Part shown: positions 36,348-45,323 of the stretch, piece after piece
How the letters are laid out: the number at the start of each line of letters is the position of its first letter
Position numbering within the stretch: the stretch's first letter is position 1
Made by a program: the position numbers and the translations under genes
Source of the DNA: Roseburia sp. 831b
Lineage (GTDB): Bacteria; Bacillota; Clostridia; Lachnospirales; Lachnospiraceae
DNA: 64,000 nucleotides
Direction of reading: 5' to 3'
Assembly: GCF_001940165.2 (NCBI RefSeq)
Contig: NZ_CP135163.1
Span: 124,001-188,000, forward strand
Notes under the pieces: generated by a model
Seen by the model: only the letters and a program-made list of their open reading frames with translations
Told to the model about the DNA's origin: nothing
The model's database searches: none

Positions 36348-38056
36348 ATTTCGAATCGGTCCATAATCTGAACCATGGTCTGAACCTGTGCGGTCTGCTC
36401 CTGGCTGACTGCCGCAGTTTCCTCCGATGCCGCAGAGTTGTTGTCGACAATCTCTGCCACACGCATGATGCTCTCATCAATCTTTTTGATACCCTCGGCT
36501 TCTTTTTGTAAGGAGTCTGCCATGTCAATCATCTTTTCCGTTGCATCCTTGGCACCCACCATGACCTCACTCATATTGGCAACTGCTTCGTCTGCGATTA
36601 CAATGCCTTTTTCAACGGCCTCGATGGTGTCCTCAATCAGTTTTGTGGTCTCACCAGCCGCCCGTGTCGACTGTTCTGCAAGATCTTTTACCTGCTCGGC
36701 AACAACTGCAAATCCTCTTCCTGCCTCTCCTGCTCTTGCAGCTTCAATGGATGCATTTAGTGATAAGAGATTCGTCTGGCTTGCAATATCTTCAATGGTT
36801 CCGATAATGGTTTTAATCTCCTCGGAACGACGGCTGATTTCGCCGATTGCCTCTTTTAACTCCTGCATCTTGCTGTTGTTCTCCAGCAATACATTGCCGG
36901 CCTGCTGTGAAATCTGTGCTGTAACCTGTGCCTCCTTAGTCTTTTCTTCCATTCTCTTTGCAATCTGATCCACCATCTCAGACACCTCAGAAACTTTACC
37001 GGACTGTACCGTACATCCTTCCGCCAAATCAGTCGCAGCCTGCGCCAACTGTTCTGAACCAGCATCAATCTCTTTGGATGCATCCTGAATTGTCGATAAA
37101 GCACTCTTTGTACTCTCGATAATCTGATGCATGGAATCCTTGATTGCAACAAACTCACCCACATATGCTTCTTTTAATTCTACCTGATAATTTCCTTTTG
37201 CCATCAAATCTAATACATGGGAAAGCTCCGATATCATCTTTGTGAAATTATCGTTCATGAAAAGGATTGCGCCAACCATCTTACCAACTTCCGAATCGTC
37301 CGGCTGTAAATCCATCTTATTTTCAAAACGTCCCTGTGCAAGTTCTTCCATCTGTTCCGAAACTTTTACAATTGGAAGCAGCAGTTCTTTTCTGGAAAAA
37401 TTGATTGCGTATGCAATTCCTTTTACAATCAAAACAAAGGACACCACAAAAATCAACATACTCACAATCATTAAAATCCCCAAAACCGTCTGTCTGTTTG
37501 CCATTCTGTCCTGAATGTCGCTGATGCACTGATTGGTCGTCGAATTGATTTCCTGTACAGTCTGCTCGTAGGAATCTCCAAATACGAGTGCTGTTGCGCC
37601 CTCTGTATCGCCGTTAGAAGCCTTCTCACAGGCTTCCTCCTCAATCGGTACAAGCCCGTTTGAAAGTTCTGCAATGTGTTCCAGTTCTGCCCATTCACTA
37701 TCTTTTAAGCCACATTTCTTTAGTCCTTCCCATGCGATGTCACGGTTCTTATCTTCATTCAGTTCCTTTAGATAGGCATCGTAATAGCTTTGATCTCCCG
37801 TTACACAATAAGACTGGACTTCCGAGGTTAATGTCTTGGAACCCAGACGGTACTGGTCTAAATAATTGGTACTTCTTAACTGCTTCTTCGCATCAAGGTT
37901 CAATGTGATGTTAAATGCCATAAAAAGAACCAGACAACCAATTCCAATTCCCACAATTGTATAGATTGCCTTTACAATTTTGCGCATTGAAGCCGCCTGC
38001 CCCGTTTGTCTTTGCTCCCATTGTTCCGCTTCCTGTTGTTTTTTCTTTTTCATCAT
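36344..38056 (-). CDS. Methyl-accepting chemotaxis protein
   Basis: 570 residues. Short basic N terminus, TM1 about 32-52, extracytoplasmic helical sensor about 53-195, TM2 about 197-218, HAMP-like linker, and the signalling domain with the conserved hairpin [41 protein letters not shown]. Signals to CheA/CheW encoded elsewhere, implying a motile cell. No C-terminal CheR-binding pentapeptide is present (ends MDRFEI). Confidence 0.93.
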   Translation of the reverse strand: MMKKKKQQEAEQWEQRQTGQAASMRKIVKAIYTIVGIGIGCLVLFMAFNITLNLDAKKQLRSTNYLDQYRLGSKTLTSEVQSYCVTGDQSYYDAYLKELNEDKNRDIAWEGLKKCGLKDSEWAELEHIAELSNGLVPIEEEACEKASNGDTEGATALVFGDSYEQTVQEINSTTNQCISDIQDRMANRQTVLGILMIVSMLIFVVSFVLIVKGIAYAINFSRKELLLPIVKVSEQMEELAQGRFENKMDLQPDDSEVGKMVGAILFMNDNFTKMISELSHVLDLMAKGNYQVELKEAYVGEFVAIKDSMHQIIESTKSALSTIQDASKEIDAGSEQLAQAATDLAEGCTVQSGKVSEVSEMVDQIAKRMEEKTKEAQVTAQISQQAGNVLLENNSKMQELKEAIGEISRRSEEIKTIIGTIEDIASQTNLLSLNASIEAARAGEAGRGFAVVAEQVKDLAEQSTRAAGETTKLIEDTIEAVEKGIVIADEAVANMSEVMVGAKDATEKMIDMADSLQKEAEGIKKIDESIMRVAEIVDNNSAASEETAAVSQEQTAQVQTMVQIMDRFEI

Positions 38057-38132
38057 ACACTCTCCTTCTGTAAAACCCGTAATGTTTCTAATTTTTATTA
38101 TAACATTTGTTTTTTAGAAAAAAGTGTCTACA

Positions 38133-38166
38133 CGAAAACGAACCGATTTTTGCAAGAAACGGTTTA
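38133..38166 (-). terminator. Probable terminator of the Na/Pi transporter gene
   Basis: Minus strand AACCGTTTCTTGCAAAAATCGGTT, then CGTTTTCG; the stem includes the stop codon region. Confidence 0.5.
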
Positions 38167-39807
38167 TTTTGCCATCGCCATTTTTAGCATCTCATTTGCG
38201 ATATTTAATGCATGGTCTCCAATACGCTCAAAATCCGTCAGCATCTCGGAAAATAAGATACTGCCGTCATCCGAACATTCCCCGGCATGAATGCGCTGAT
38301 ACATATTATCCCGGTACTGTATGGTCATATCATCCATCTTTTGCTCCATGCAGGCAATTTTTTCATGCCAGGAAACATAATCCGCCGGTTTCTCTAACAG
38401 ACTCACCAGTATATTTGCGCATATTTGCTGCATCTGATCCAGCTCTCCATATGCATGTCCTGAAAATGAAATTCCTTTTTCGTCAATAATATGAGAGTAC
38501 TCCGCAATATTGACCGAATGGTCACTGATACGCTCAATATTGCTTGTAATCGTAAAAAGTGCATTAAATACCTGGCTTCCTGCCTTTGAAGTTTCAAACG
38601 GCAAGACGGATGTAATATATTTTGAGATTTCCCTATTCAGATAATCGATATATGCCTCTCTCTCCTCCACATCTTTTGACTTTTCCTTATCTCCCAAAGC
38701 AACAGCGTCAAATGCATCACGCACGTTTTCCATTGCCATATTCATCATACGCACAAGTTCTTTTTTGATACTCTCCATGCAGACAACGGATATCCCGTGT
38801 TTTTCTGAGTTAATGCGCTTTACATCCAAAAGATACTGCACATGCATTCCCTCTTTTTCTTCTTCCCCTTTTGGCTCTTTTAAAATCAGTGTCGCAAGTT
38901 TTCCAAGCCAGGTTCCAAACGGTAAAAGAAGCAAGGTTGTAACCACATTAAACATCGTATGAAGGTTTGCAATCTGCGCCGGTGCATTTTTAGGTGTCCA
39001 TCCCTCGACCATGGAAATGATTGGTGTTGTAAGACAAAGAATCGTAAAGACCACTGTACCAAACACGTTAAACATAATGTGAATAATGGTTGTCCGCTTT
39101 GCATTTCTGCTTGTTCCAATAGATGCAAGGAATGCGGTGATACAGGTACCGATATTTTGTCCAAACAGAACAAACGCCGCGCTCTTTAAGCCAATCACGC
39201 CACTTCCCGCAAGTGTTTGTAAGATACCGACTGATGCAGATGACGACTGAATCAACGCAGTAAAAACCGTTCCCGCAAGAATTCCTAACAGGGGATTTTC
39301 AAACTTTGTTAAAATACTGACAAACTTTTCTGAGTCCGCAAGCGGCGCCATTGCAGTTCCCATCATATCCATTCCGATGAAAAGCACACCTAATCCGGCT
39401 AAAATTTCACCGACATATTTTATTTTTTCTTTTTTGGAAAAAATAACCGCCGCCACGCCCAAAAAGGCAATGAACGGAGCAAACGCTCCGATATTAAGTG
39501 CAATCAGCTGACCGGTTATCGTAGTGCCTATGTTTGCACCCATAATAATCCAGATTGCCTGATTTAACGTCATCATCCCGGAATTTACAAATCCAACCAC
39601 CATAACGGTCGTGGCAGACGATGACTGGATAATCGCTGTAATCACTGCTCCCACTAAAACTCCGACAAAGCGGTTTGCCGTTAATTTTTCTAAAATAAGC
39701 TTCATCTTGTCTCCGGCAGACGCCTCTAACCCAGTACTCATCATCTGCATCCCATACAGGAATAACGCCAGTCCACCCAGCAATCCCATTGCATATGTAA
39801 CATTCAT
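38164..39807 (-). CDS. Na/Pi cotransporter family protein with PhoU-like domain
   Basis: 547 residues. Two inverted Na_Pi_cotrans repeats with QSSSATTVM, GANIGTTITG, QSSSASVG and GQNIGTCITA motifs (about 60-220), followed by a cytoplasmic PhoU-like four-helix region (about 330-547, with SNIERISDHSVNIAEYS and DFERIGDHALNIANE). A sodium-coupled phosphate transporter or exporter of the NptA/YjbB type; the PhoU part may regulate transport. Confidence 0.93.
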   Translation of the reverse strand: MNVTYAMGLLGGLALFLYGMQMMSTGLEASAGDKMKLILEKLTANRFVGVLVGAVITAIIQSSSATTVMVVGFVNSGMMTLNQAIWIIMGANIGTTITGQLIALNIGAFAPFIAFLGVAAVIFSKKEKIKYVGEILAGLGVLFIGMDMMGTAMAPLADSEKFVSILTKFENPLLGILAGTVFTALIQSSSASVGILQTLAGSGVIGLKSAAFVLFGQNIGTCITAFLASIGTSRNAKRTTIIHIMFNVFGTVVFTILCLTTPIISMVEGWTPKNAPAQIANLHTMFNVVTTLLLLPFGTWLGKLATLILKEPKGEEEKEGMHVQYLLDVKRINSEKHGISVVCMESIKKELVRMMNMAMENVRDAFDAVALGDKEKSKDVEEREAYIDYLNREISKYITSVLPFETSKAGSQVFNALFTITSNIERISDHSVNIAEYSHIIDEKGISFSGHAYGELDQMQQICANILVSLLEKPADYVSWHEKIACMEQKMDDMTIQYRDNMYQRIHAGECSDDGSILFSEMLTDFERIGDHALNIANEMLKMAMAK

Positions 39808-39838
39808 CTTTTTTTATCCTCTCAACTCAATTTTTTGC

Positions 39839-39870
39839 ATGCAAAATAAGCCTAACAAACTTAGGCAAGG
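39839..39870 (-). terminator. Terminator-like hairpin after the small secreted protein gene
   Basis: GCCTAA, loop, TTAGGC, followed on the minus strand by TTATTTT. Confidence 0.55.
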
Positions 39871-39877
39871 CAGAGTT

Positions 39878-40294
39878 TTAGAGTCGTTTTTTTCCGTCTG
39901 AATCATGGATATAATTTGTAACAAGTGTTGTCCTGGATGAAAGGGAAAGGCAGATATCTGCTCTTCCAGGAAAGTGATTTGCATTTTTCAGGGTGAAACT
40001 CTTCTGACACAAATAAAAAAAGTTCAGTCTCACGTCCTGTTTTTCTCTTAGAATATGACCTTCCGACTGGATCAATCCAAGTGACCCGTTCCCCTCAAGC
40101 ATCTCTAAGGTGCACCTTTGTGCATCCGGGGTACGAAGGCTTTTAGAGGAAAGAACATCCTCTGTTATGGAAAAAGGAGCATTCTGTGCATACACAGTCC
40201 ATGCATCTTCTTTAAAATTTTCAAAGCAGAATCCTGAAATAAAAAGGAACATCATCAGGAAAAAACATATTAATTTCTTAGCTCTGTTACGCAC
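39878..40294 (-). CDS. Putative secreted hypothetical protein
   Basis: 138 residues. The N terminus is a plausible signal peptide (basic MRNRAKK, hydrophobic LICFFLMMFLFISGFCF, cleavage near VYA-QN). The remainder has no recognised domain. It lies between the Mn/Ca ATPase and Na/Pi genes, 39 bp after the former. Low-information protein; could be a degraded gene. Confidence 0.5.
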   Translation of the reverse strand: MRNRAKKLICFFLMMFLFISGFCFENFKEDAWTVYAQNAPFSITEDVLSSKSLRTPDAQRCTLEMLEGNGSLGLIQSEGHILREKQDVRLNFFYLCQKSFTLKNANHFPGRADICLSLSSRTTLVTNYIHDSDGKKRL

Positions 40295-40333
40295 GCTGCT
40301 CTCCTTACATCTTACGTCATTGAGTTCATTCTC

Positions 40334-42970
40334 TCACCATTTTTCTAATTTGGCAAGGGATGTTTTTATTTCCTTTCCTCTTCTGACACATTGAATCAGA
40401 AAAGTTGGCACAATCGCAAGTACCACAACTGCAATTATTTGTGAAATTTTTAACGGTGCAACCAGAAACAGTTTTTGCAAAAACGGAACCATTAAAACAA
40501 GCGTAAGCAACATGGTTCCAAGACCAAAAGCTGCCAGGCTCCACTTGTTGCTCGTCAGTTTCATCTGTACAACAGAGGAACTTCTCCTGCAGTTAAATCC
40601 GTGAAAAAGTCTTGCCAATGTCAGCGTTGAAAATGCCATTGTGCTTGCAGTTGCCGCATCTGTTGCGTGTCCAAAATAGTATGCCCCCTGCGTCACAACT
40701 GCAATAAGGGCTCCATAAATCAGTAACCGGGCACAAAACTCTTTTGTCAGAATTCCCTTTTTCACATCTCTTGGCTTTTCTTTTTGCAGCCTTTCATCGG
40801 CTGGCTCCATTCCAATTGCAAGCGCCGGCAGGGAGTCTGTAAGCAGATTGATAAACAGTAAATGCACCGGCTCAAACGGCGTATCTAACGCCATAATGGA
40901 ACAATAAAGCACCACAAGTATCGCCGCCATATTCCCGGAAAGCAAAAACTGGATGGCATTTTGGATATTCCGGTAAATGTTACGCCCGTTTAAAACCGCC
41001 TTAAGGATAGTTGCAAAATTATCATCTGCGAGAATCATGGATGCGGCATCTTTGGCGACTTCCGTTCCTGTGATTCCCATTGCAACGCCAATATCTGCTT
41101 TTTTTAAGGCCGGTGCATCGTTTACCCCATCCCCTGTCATTGCTACAAGATTTCCTCGCTTTTGCCAGGACGACACAATCCTGATTTTATTCTCCGGCGA
41201 TACCCTCGCATACACCGATATCTGACTCAGCTTTTGTTCCAGCTCCTTTTCTTCCATGGAATCTAGTTCCTGTCCGGTTAAGGCAATATCTCCCTCCCGG
41301 TAAATTCCAATCTGTTTTGCTATTGCTGTTGCTGTAACCTTGTGGTCTCCGGTTATCATAATCGTCCTGATTCCGGCACCCTTTGCATCCTCCACTGCTT
41401 GCCCTGACTCCTCCCTTGGCGGATCCATCATCGCTGCTAGTCCAACGAAAATGTAGTCTCGCTCGCCTTCCACCGTAAGTGTCTCATCCTTTTGACATTC
41501 CCGATAAGCAAAGGCAAGAACACGCAATCCCTTTTGGGAAAAAATAAGGTTTTGTTTTTGGATTTCCATACGTTTTGACTCTGTCAGGGGCTGAACACCT
41601 TCACACGTCGCAATCCACTTTGTGCGTTCTAGCAACACATCCACAGCACCTTTGGTAAACACGGTCGGAATCCCATGGACAAGGTATTTTGTGCTCATCC
41701 GCTTTCGAACTGAATCAAACGGGATTTCCTCCATGCGCGGCATCAGCTCCCGGATGGTCTCCTCCGTAATTCCCGCTTTTTCAAGCCCGGCTCTCCTTGC
41801 CATATCCAAAAGGCATGTTTCGGTCGGGTCTCCAATCTCTTTTTGATTTTCGATGGAGGAATCATTATTTAAAATAGCAATATATAAAAAATATCGGTGA
41901 AGCTGCAAGGACAAATCCATCTGCTCCGGTACCATGCATTTTCCATCCAGATAGAGTTCTGTCACCGTCATCTTATTCTGTGTCAGCGTTCCTGTTTTGT
42001 CCGAGCAGATAACGGAAACACTTCCTAAACTTTCAACCGCTTTTAAATCCTTGATAATCGCATTATCTCCGGCCATCTTCCAGGTTCCCATTGCCTGCAC
42101 AATCGTTACAATCGAGCTTAGCGCCTCTGGGATTGCAGCCACCGCTAATGCAACTGCAAACATCAAAGAATCTAACACCGGCTGTTTTTGCATGATACGA
42201 AGCAAGAATACAACTACGCTTGTCATTATAATTGCGATTGACAGTTTTTTACTAAAATCATCCAGGCTAACCTGGAGCGGTGTTTTTTTCTCCCTTGTAT
42301 CATTTAATAATGCTGCAATTTTTCCGACCTCGGTATCCATTCCGGTGGCAGTAACTAACACCTTTGCCCTTCCATAGGTGACCAGGCTTCCAGAGAATAC
42401 CATATTGCGGCGGTCTCCTAATGCGCAATCTTTAAGAATATCCTCCTGACTTTTTTCTACGTTGGTCGATTCCCCGGTCAGAGAACTTTCATTCACCTGC
42501 AGGGAGTAATTTTCAAGAATGCGTCCGTCTGCCACCACCATGTCGCCCGCCTCTAACAAAATCACGTCACCCGGTACAATATCTTTTGAAGCAACCTCTT
42601 TTTTCACGCCATCCCGAAGGACTTTTGCCTTCGGCGCAGACAACTCTTTTAACGCATCCAACGATTTTTGGGCTTTGACATATTGCACCGTTCCAAGTAT
42701 TGCATTTAAAAGAATCACCGCAAGAATGACAATCGTGCTTTCTGCATTTCCTGCCACCATAGAAATCACCGCAGAAACTAAAAGAATGATTACCAGCAAA
42801 TCCGTAAACTGCCCTAGGAAAATCTGCCATGCTTTTTTTTGTTTCTTTTCCTGTAACAGGTTTTCTCCGTATTTTTCTATCAAATGGTTTGCCTTTTCTG
42901 ACGAAAGTCCAGCAGCGTTACCGTACTCTTGTTGTAACTCTTGTCTTGATAATTTGTAAGCTTCTTTCAT
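40334..42970 (-). CDS. P-type Mn2+/Ca2+-exporting ATPase under yybP-ykoY control
   Basis: 878 residues from ATG 42970 (AAAAGGAGAGG upstream); the frame opens earlier without support. P2-type cation pump: N-terminal cation_ATPase_N, TGES in SSLTGEST, PEA motif in AVAAIPEALSSIV (PEGL type), phosphorylation site CSDKTGTLTQNKMTV, TGD, and GDGVNDAPALKKADIG hinge. The family includes Ca2+ pumps and the Lactococcus manganese exporter YoaB. The Mn2+-sensing riboswitch directly upstream argues for manganese export (inference). Confidence 0.92.
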   Translation of the reverse strand: MKEAYKLSRQELQQEYGNAAGLSSEKANHLIEKYGENLLQEKKQKKAWQIFLGQFTDLLVIILLVSAVISMVAGNAESTIVILAVILLNAILGTVQYVKAQKSLDALKELSAPKAKVLRDGVKKEVASKDIVPGDVILLEAGDMVVADGRILENYSLQVNESSLTGESTNVEKSQEDILKDCALGDRRNMVFSGSLVTYGRAKVLVTATGMDTEVGKIAALLNDTREKKTPLQVSLDDFSKKLSIAIIMTSVVVFLLRIMQKQPVLDSLMFAVALAVAAIPEALSSIVTIVQAMGTWKMAGDNAIIKDLKAVESLGSVSVICSDKTGTLTQNKMTVTELYLDGKCMVPEQMDLSLQLHRYFLYIAILNNDSSIENQKEIGDPTETCLLDMARRAGLEKAGITEETIRELMPRMEEIPFDSVRKRMSTKYLVHGIPTVFTKGAVDVLLERTKWIATCEGVQPLTESKRMEIQKQNLIFSQKGLRVLAFAYRECQKDETLTVEGERDYIFVGLAAMMDPPREESGQAVEDAKGAGIRTIMITGDHKVTATAIAKQIGIYREGDIALTGQELDSMEEKELEQKLSQISVYARVSPENKIRIVSSWQKRGNLVAMTGDGVNDAPALKKADIGVAMGITGTEVAKDAASMILADDNFATILKAVLNGRNIYRNIQNAIQFLLSGNMAAILVVLYCSIMALDTPFEPVHLLFINLLTDSLPALAIGMEPADERLQKEKPRDVKKGILTKEFCARLLIYGALIAVVTQGAYYFGHATDAATASTMAFSTLTLARLFHGFNCRRSSSVVQMKLTSNKWSLAAFGLGTMLLTLVLMVPFLQKLFLVAPLKISQIIAVVVLAIVPTFLIQCVRRGKEIKTSLAKLEKW

Positions 42971-43000
42971 GGGATGCCTCTCCTTTTCCTGTTTTAACGC

Positions 43001-43051
43001 AAAAAAACAAGACCTTTTGTGTACCAAAAATGTACACAAAAAGTCTTGTTT
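43001..43051 (-). terminator. Riboswitch expression-platform terminator
   Basis: Minus strand ACAAGACTTTTTGTGTAC pairs with GTACACAAAAGGTCTTGT across a short loop, followed by seven T. It lies between the aptamer and the ATPase start. Confidence 0.88.
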
Positions 43052-43053
43052 AA

Positions 43054-43136
43054 CGGTTCGTTACTTAACTTCCGGTCTCATAGACGTCCTGACGAAAGCT
43101 AAGACATGCCATGCATGCAACTACTCCCTTTTTGCT
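43054..43136 (-). ncRNA. yybP-ykoY manganese riboswitch aptamer
   Basis: On the minus strand the conserved pieces occur in order: AAAAGGGAGTAG (complement of about 43121-43132), the CGTCAGGACG stem (43085-43094) and GAGACCGG (43072-43079). The 3' end runs straight into an intrinsic terminator. The motif is known to sense Mn2+ and to control P-type ATPases and MntP. Confidence 0.82.
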
Positions 43137-43168
43137 AAATTTAACGTTATCAGATTCTCTTTGAAAAG

Positions 43169-44848
43169 TCAACTATGATAGCGATAAACTTTTGCTTCGT
43201 AAGGGCGTAACAAACTGCTTTCATTCTGCGCATAGTTTGCAATTAATAACTCTGCATCCTCCGGTATTTGGGAAAGAATCTCTTCCGGTAAGTTTACATA
43301 ATTCTCTGTGAAATTACAGAGCACCATAAGCTGTTCCTCTCCTAAGGTTCTGGTATAGATGAAAAGTTCTTCGTTTTCCGGCTCTAACAGCTCATAATCG
43401 CCGTACACGATAATCTCATTTTCGTGGCGGAGTTTAATCAGCTTCTGGTAATAATGGAATACGGAATCCGGGTTGTTTAACTGCTCTTTTGCATTTACCT
43501 TCGGATAGTTGGAATTTACCTGAATCCACGGTGTTCCTGTGGTAAATCCTGCATTTTTGCTGTCATCCCACTGCATTGGAGTTCTGGCATTGTCACGGCT
43601 GATATTTTTTAAATATCCCATCATCTCCTCATGGGAAACACCACAGTTCTTGGTCAAATCGTTGTAAGCATTGATACTTTCAATATCACGGTAATCCTCT
43701 AATTTTTCAAAATAAGCGTTGCACATCCCAAGTTCTTCTCCCTGGTAAACGTAAGGTGTTCCCTGCATCATGTGAATACAGGTTGCCAACATCTTTGCGG
43801 AAGTCTCACGATATGTGTCGCTGTCATTGCCATATCTGGAAACGGAACGCGGCTGGTCATGGTTAGAAAGGAATAAACTGTTCCATGCTTTATCTTCAAG
43901 ACCGGTCTGCCATTTGGAAAGGATAGCTTTCCACTCCACAAGTGGCATTTTATGTTCATCCCATTTTCCAAAACGGGAATGCTGGCTGCTTCCGCCACCG
44001 GTATGCTCAAACTGGAATACCATGTTAAGCTCGCTGCCATCGGCATTTGCGTATTTTTTCGCTTCTTCTAGCGTAACACCTGCGGCTTCCCCAACGGTAA
44101 TCAGGTCATACTTGGAAAGTACTTTCTGATTCATTTCCTGCAAATACTCATGCACGTGAGGTCCGTTTGCGCAATCACTGTCTCCGTAGCCGTTTTCTCC
44201 GGCTTTTCCATCCGGGAGTCCCGGTTTTTTGGAAATCAGGCTGATGACATCCATACGGAATCCGTCGATTCCTTTTTCACACCACCAGTTCATCATGTCA
44301 AACACGTGCTCACGCACCACTGGATTGTCCCAGTTTAAATCCGGCTGCTTTGGCGAGAACAAATGTAAGAAATACATATCGGTCTGTGGATCGTATTTCC
44401 AGGCAGAACCGCTGAAAATGGAGCCCCAGTTATTTGGCTCTTTTCCATTCTCTTTTCCCTTTCTCCAGATATAAAAATCACGGTATGGATTGTCCACACT
44501 CTTACGGCTCTCGATGAACCATGCGTGTTCATCGGATGTGTGGTTGACAACAAGATCCATCATGATTTTGATGCCAAGCTCATGCGCTCTCGCAAGCATG
44601 CGGTCAAAATCTTCCATCGTTCCAAACTCTGTCATGATTGCCTGATAATCGCTGATGTCGTATCCGTTATCGTCATTCGGTGACTGGTACACCGGCGAAA
44701 GCCAGATGACATCAATCCCTAATTCTTTTAAATAATCTAATTTTTCTGTAATACCATTGATATCACCGATTCCATCTCCGTTGGAATCCATGAAACTTCT
44801 AGGATAAATCTGATATACGACGGATTCTTTCCACCATGTCTTTTTCAC
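43169..44848 (-). CDS. GH13 oligo-1,6-glucosidase/alpha-glucosidase
   Basis: 559 residues from a GTG start (GAGG upstream). The TIM-barrel motifs of GH13 subfamily 31 are complete: DLVVNHTSDEH, GFRMDVISLI (nucleophile Asp), VGEAAGV (acid/base Glu) and SNHDQPRS (Asp). Val directly after the nucleophile is the residue associated with alpha-1,6 specificity, so isomaltose-type oligosaccharides are likely substrates. No signal peptide: cytoplasmic. A LacI regulator is encoded upstream; the leader contains a 322-bp inverted-repeat element. Confidence 0.94.
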   Translation of the reverse strand: MKKTWWKESVVYQIYPRSFMDSNGDGIGDINGITEKLDYLKELGIDVIWLSPVYQSPNDDNGYDISDYQAIMTEFGTMEDFDRMLARAHELGIKIMMDLVVNHTSDEHAWFIESRKSVDNPYRDFYIWRKGKENGKEPNNWGSIFSGSAWKYDPQTDMYFLHLFSPKQPDLNWDNPVVREHVFDMMNWWCEKGIDGFRMDVISLISKKPGLPDGKAGENGYGDSDCANGPHVHEYLQEMNQKVLSKYDLITVGEAAGVTLEEAKKYANADGSELNMVFQFEHTGGGSSQHSRFGKWDEHKMPLVEWKAILSKWQTGLEDKAWNSLFLSNHDQPRSVSRYGNDSDTYRETSAKMLATCIHMMQGTPYVYQGEELGMCNAYFEKLEDYRDIESINAYNDLTKNCGVSHEEMMGYLKNISRDNARTPMQWDDSKNAGFTTGTPWIQVNSNYPKVNAKEQLNNPDSVFHYYQKLIKLRHENEIIVYGDYELLEPENEELFIYTRTLGEEQLMVLCNFTENYVNLPEEILSQIPEDAELLIANYAQNESSLLRPYEAKVYRYHS

Positions 44849-44896
44849 GCTAAATACCTCGCTTTCTTTTCTACAACTTTTCTACGATATTCATGG

Positions 44897-45218
44897 TTCG
44901 GATTTTAGTGTTAAAAAATTGACGAAAGTTTTGTGAGTGGTAAATGACACATAAACGAAGCTAATTTTGTGACTTTGGGAGAACATTAGAAAATCTTAGT
45001 ATGCCTGTCACAACTCAGTGATGTTCTGCCAAGGATGGCAGAACAAGGCTTCACGAGCCACGGATGGCTCGTTGAACGCCGTTCACGTCATTTTTAGATA
45101 CTTTTATAAGGCATACTTAGACTTTTCTTATGTTCGGACAACAGAACAAAATGGATTCGGTTATGTGTCATTTACCAGTAAGAAAATATAAATCAATTTT
45201 TTAACACTAAAATCCGAA
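44897..45218. repeat. 322-bp nested inverted-repeat element (MITE-like) in the glucosidase leader
   Basis: Terminal 26-bp perfect inverted repeats (44897-44922 and 45193-45218, starting TTCGGATTTTAGTG). Inside them is a second perfect 17-bp pair, TGGTAAATGACACATAA (44938-44954) with 45161-45177, then a third pair, AATCTTAGTATGCCT against AGGCATACTTAGA (near 44992 and 45108). The centre has two hairpins, GTTCTGCCA-AGGA-TGGCAGAAC and ACGAGCCA-CGGA-TGGCTCGT. No coding frame. It could be a miniature transposable element or a structured RNA. Confidence 0.85.
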
Positions 45219-45238
45219 ACTGTACTTTTTCTAAAGAA

Positions 45239-45285
45239 ACAGTAGCATAAGAATCGAGGAAAAGTCAAAGGTTATGCGCATAACC
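45239..45285 (-). promoter_or_regulatory. Promoter and LacI-type operator of the glucosidase gene
   Basis: The perfect 16-bp palindrome GGTTATGCGCATAACC (45270-45285) with a central CG, typical for LacI-family sites, abuts a minus-strand promoter: TTGACT (complement of 45263-45268), 18-bp spacer, TGC-TACTGT (-10 complement of 45239-45244). The transcript would include the whole inverted-repeat element before the GTG start. Confidence 0.6.
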
Positions 45286-45323
45286 ATGAATGTGACGAAA
45301 ACCGTGGCATTTTTTTGTTATAT

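Noticed and set aside
44849..45323. c-di-GMP or other known riboswitch in the glucosidase leader
   Set aside because: The conserved GEMM-type segments are absent; the region is dominated by inverted repeats.
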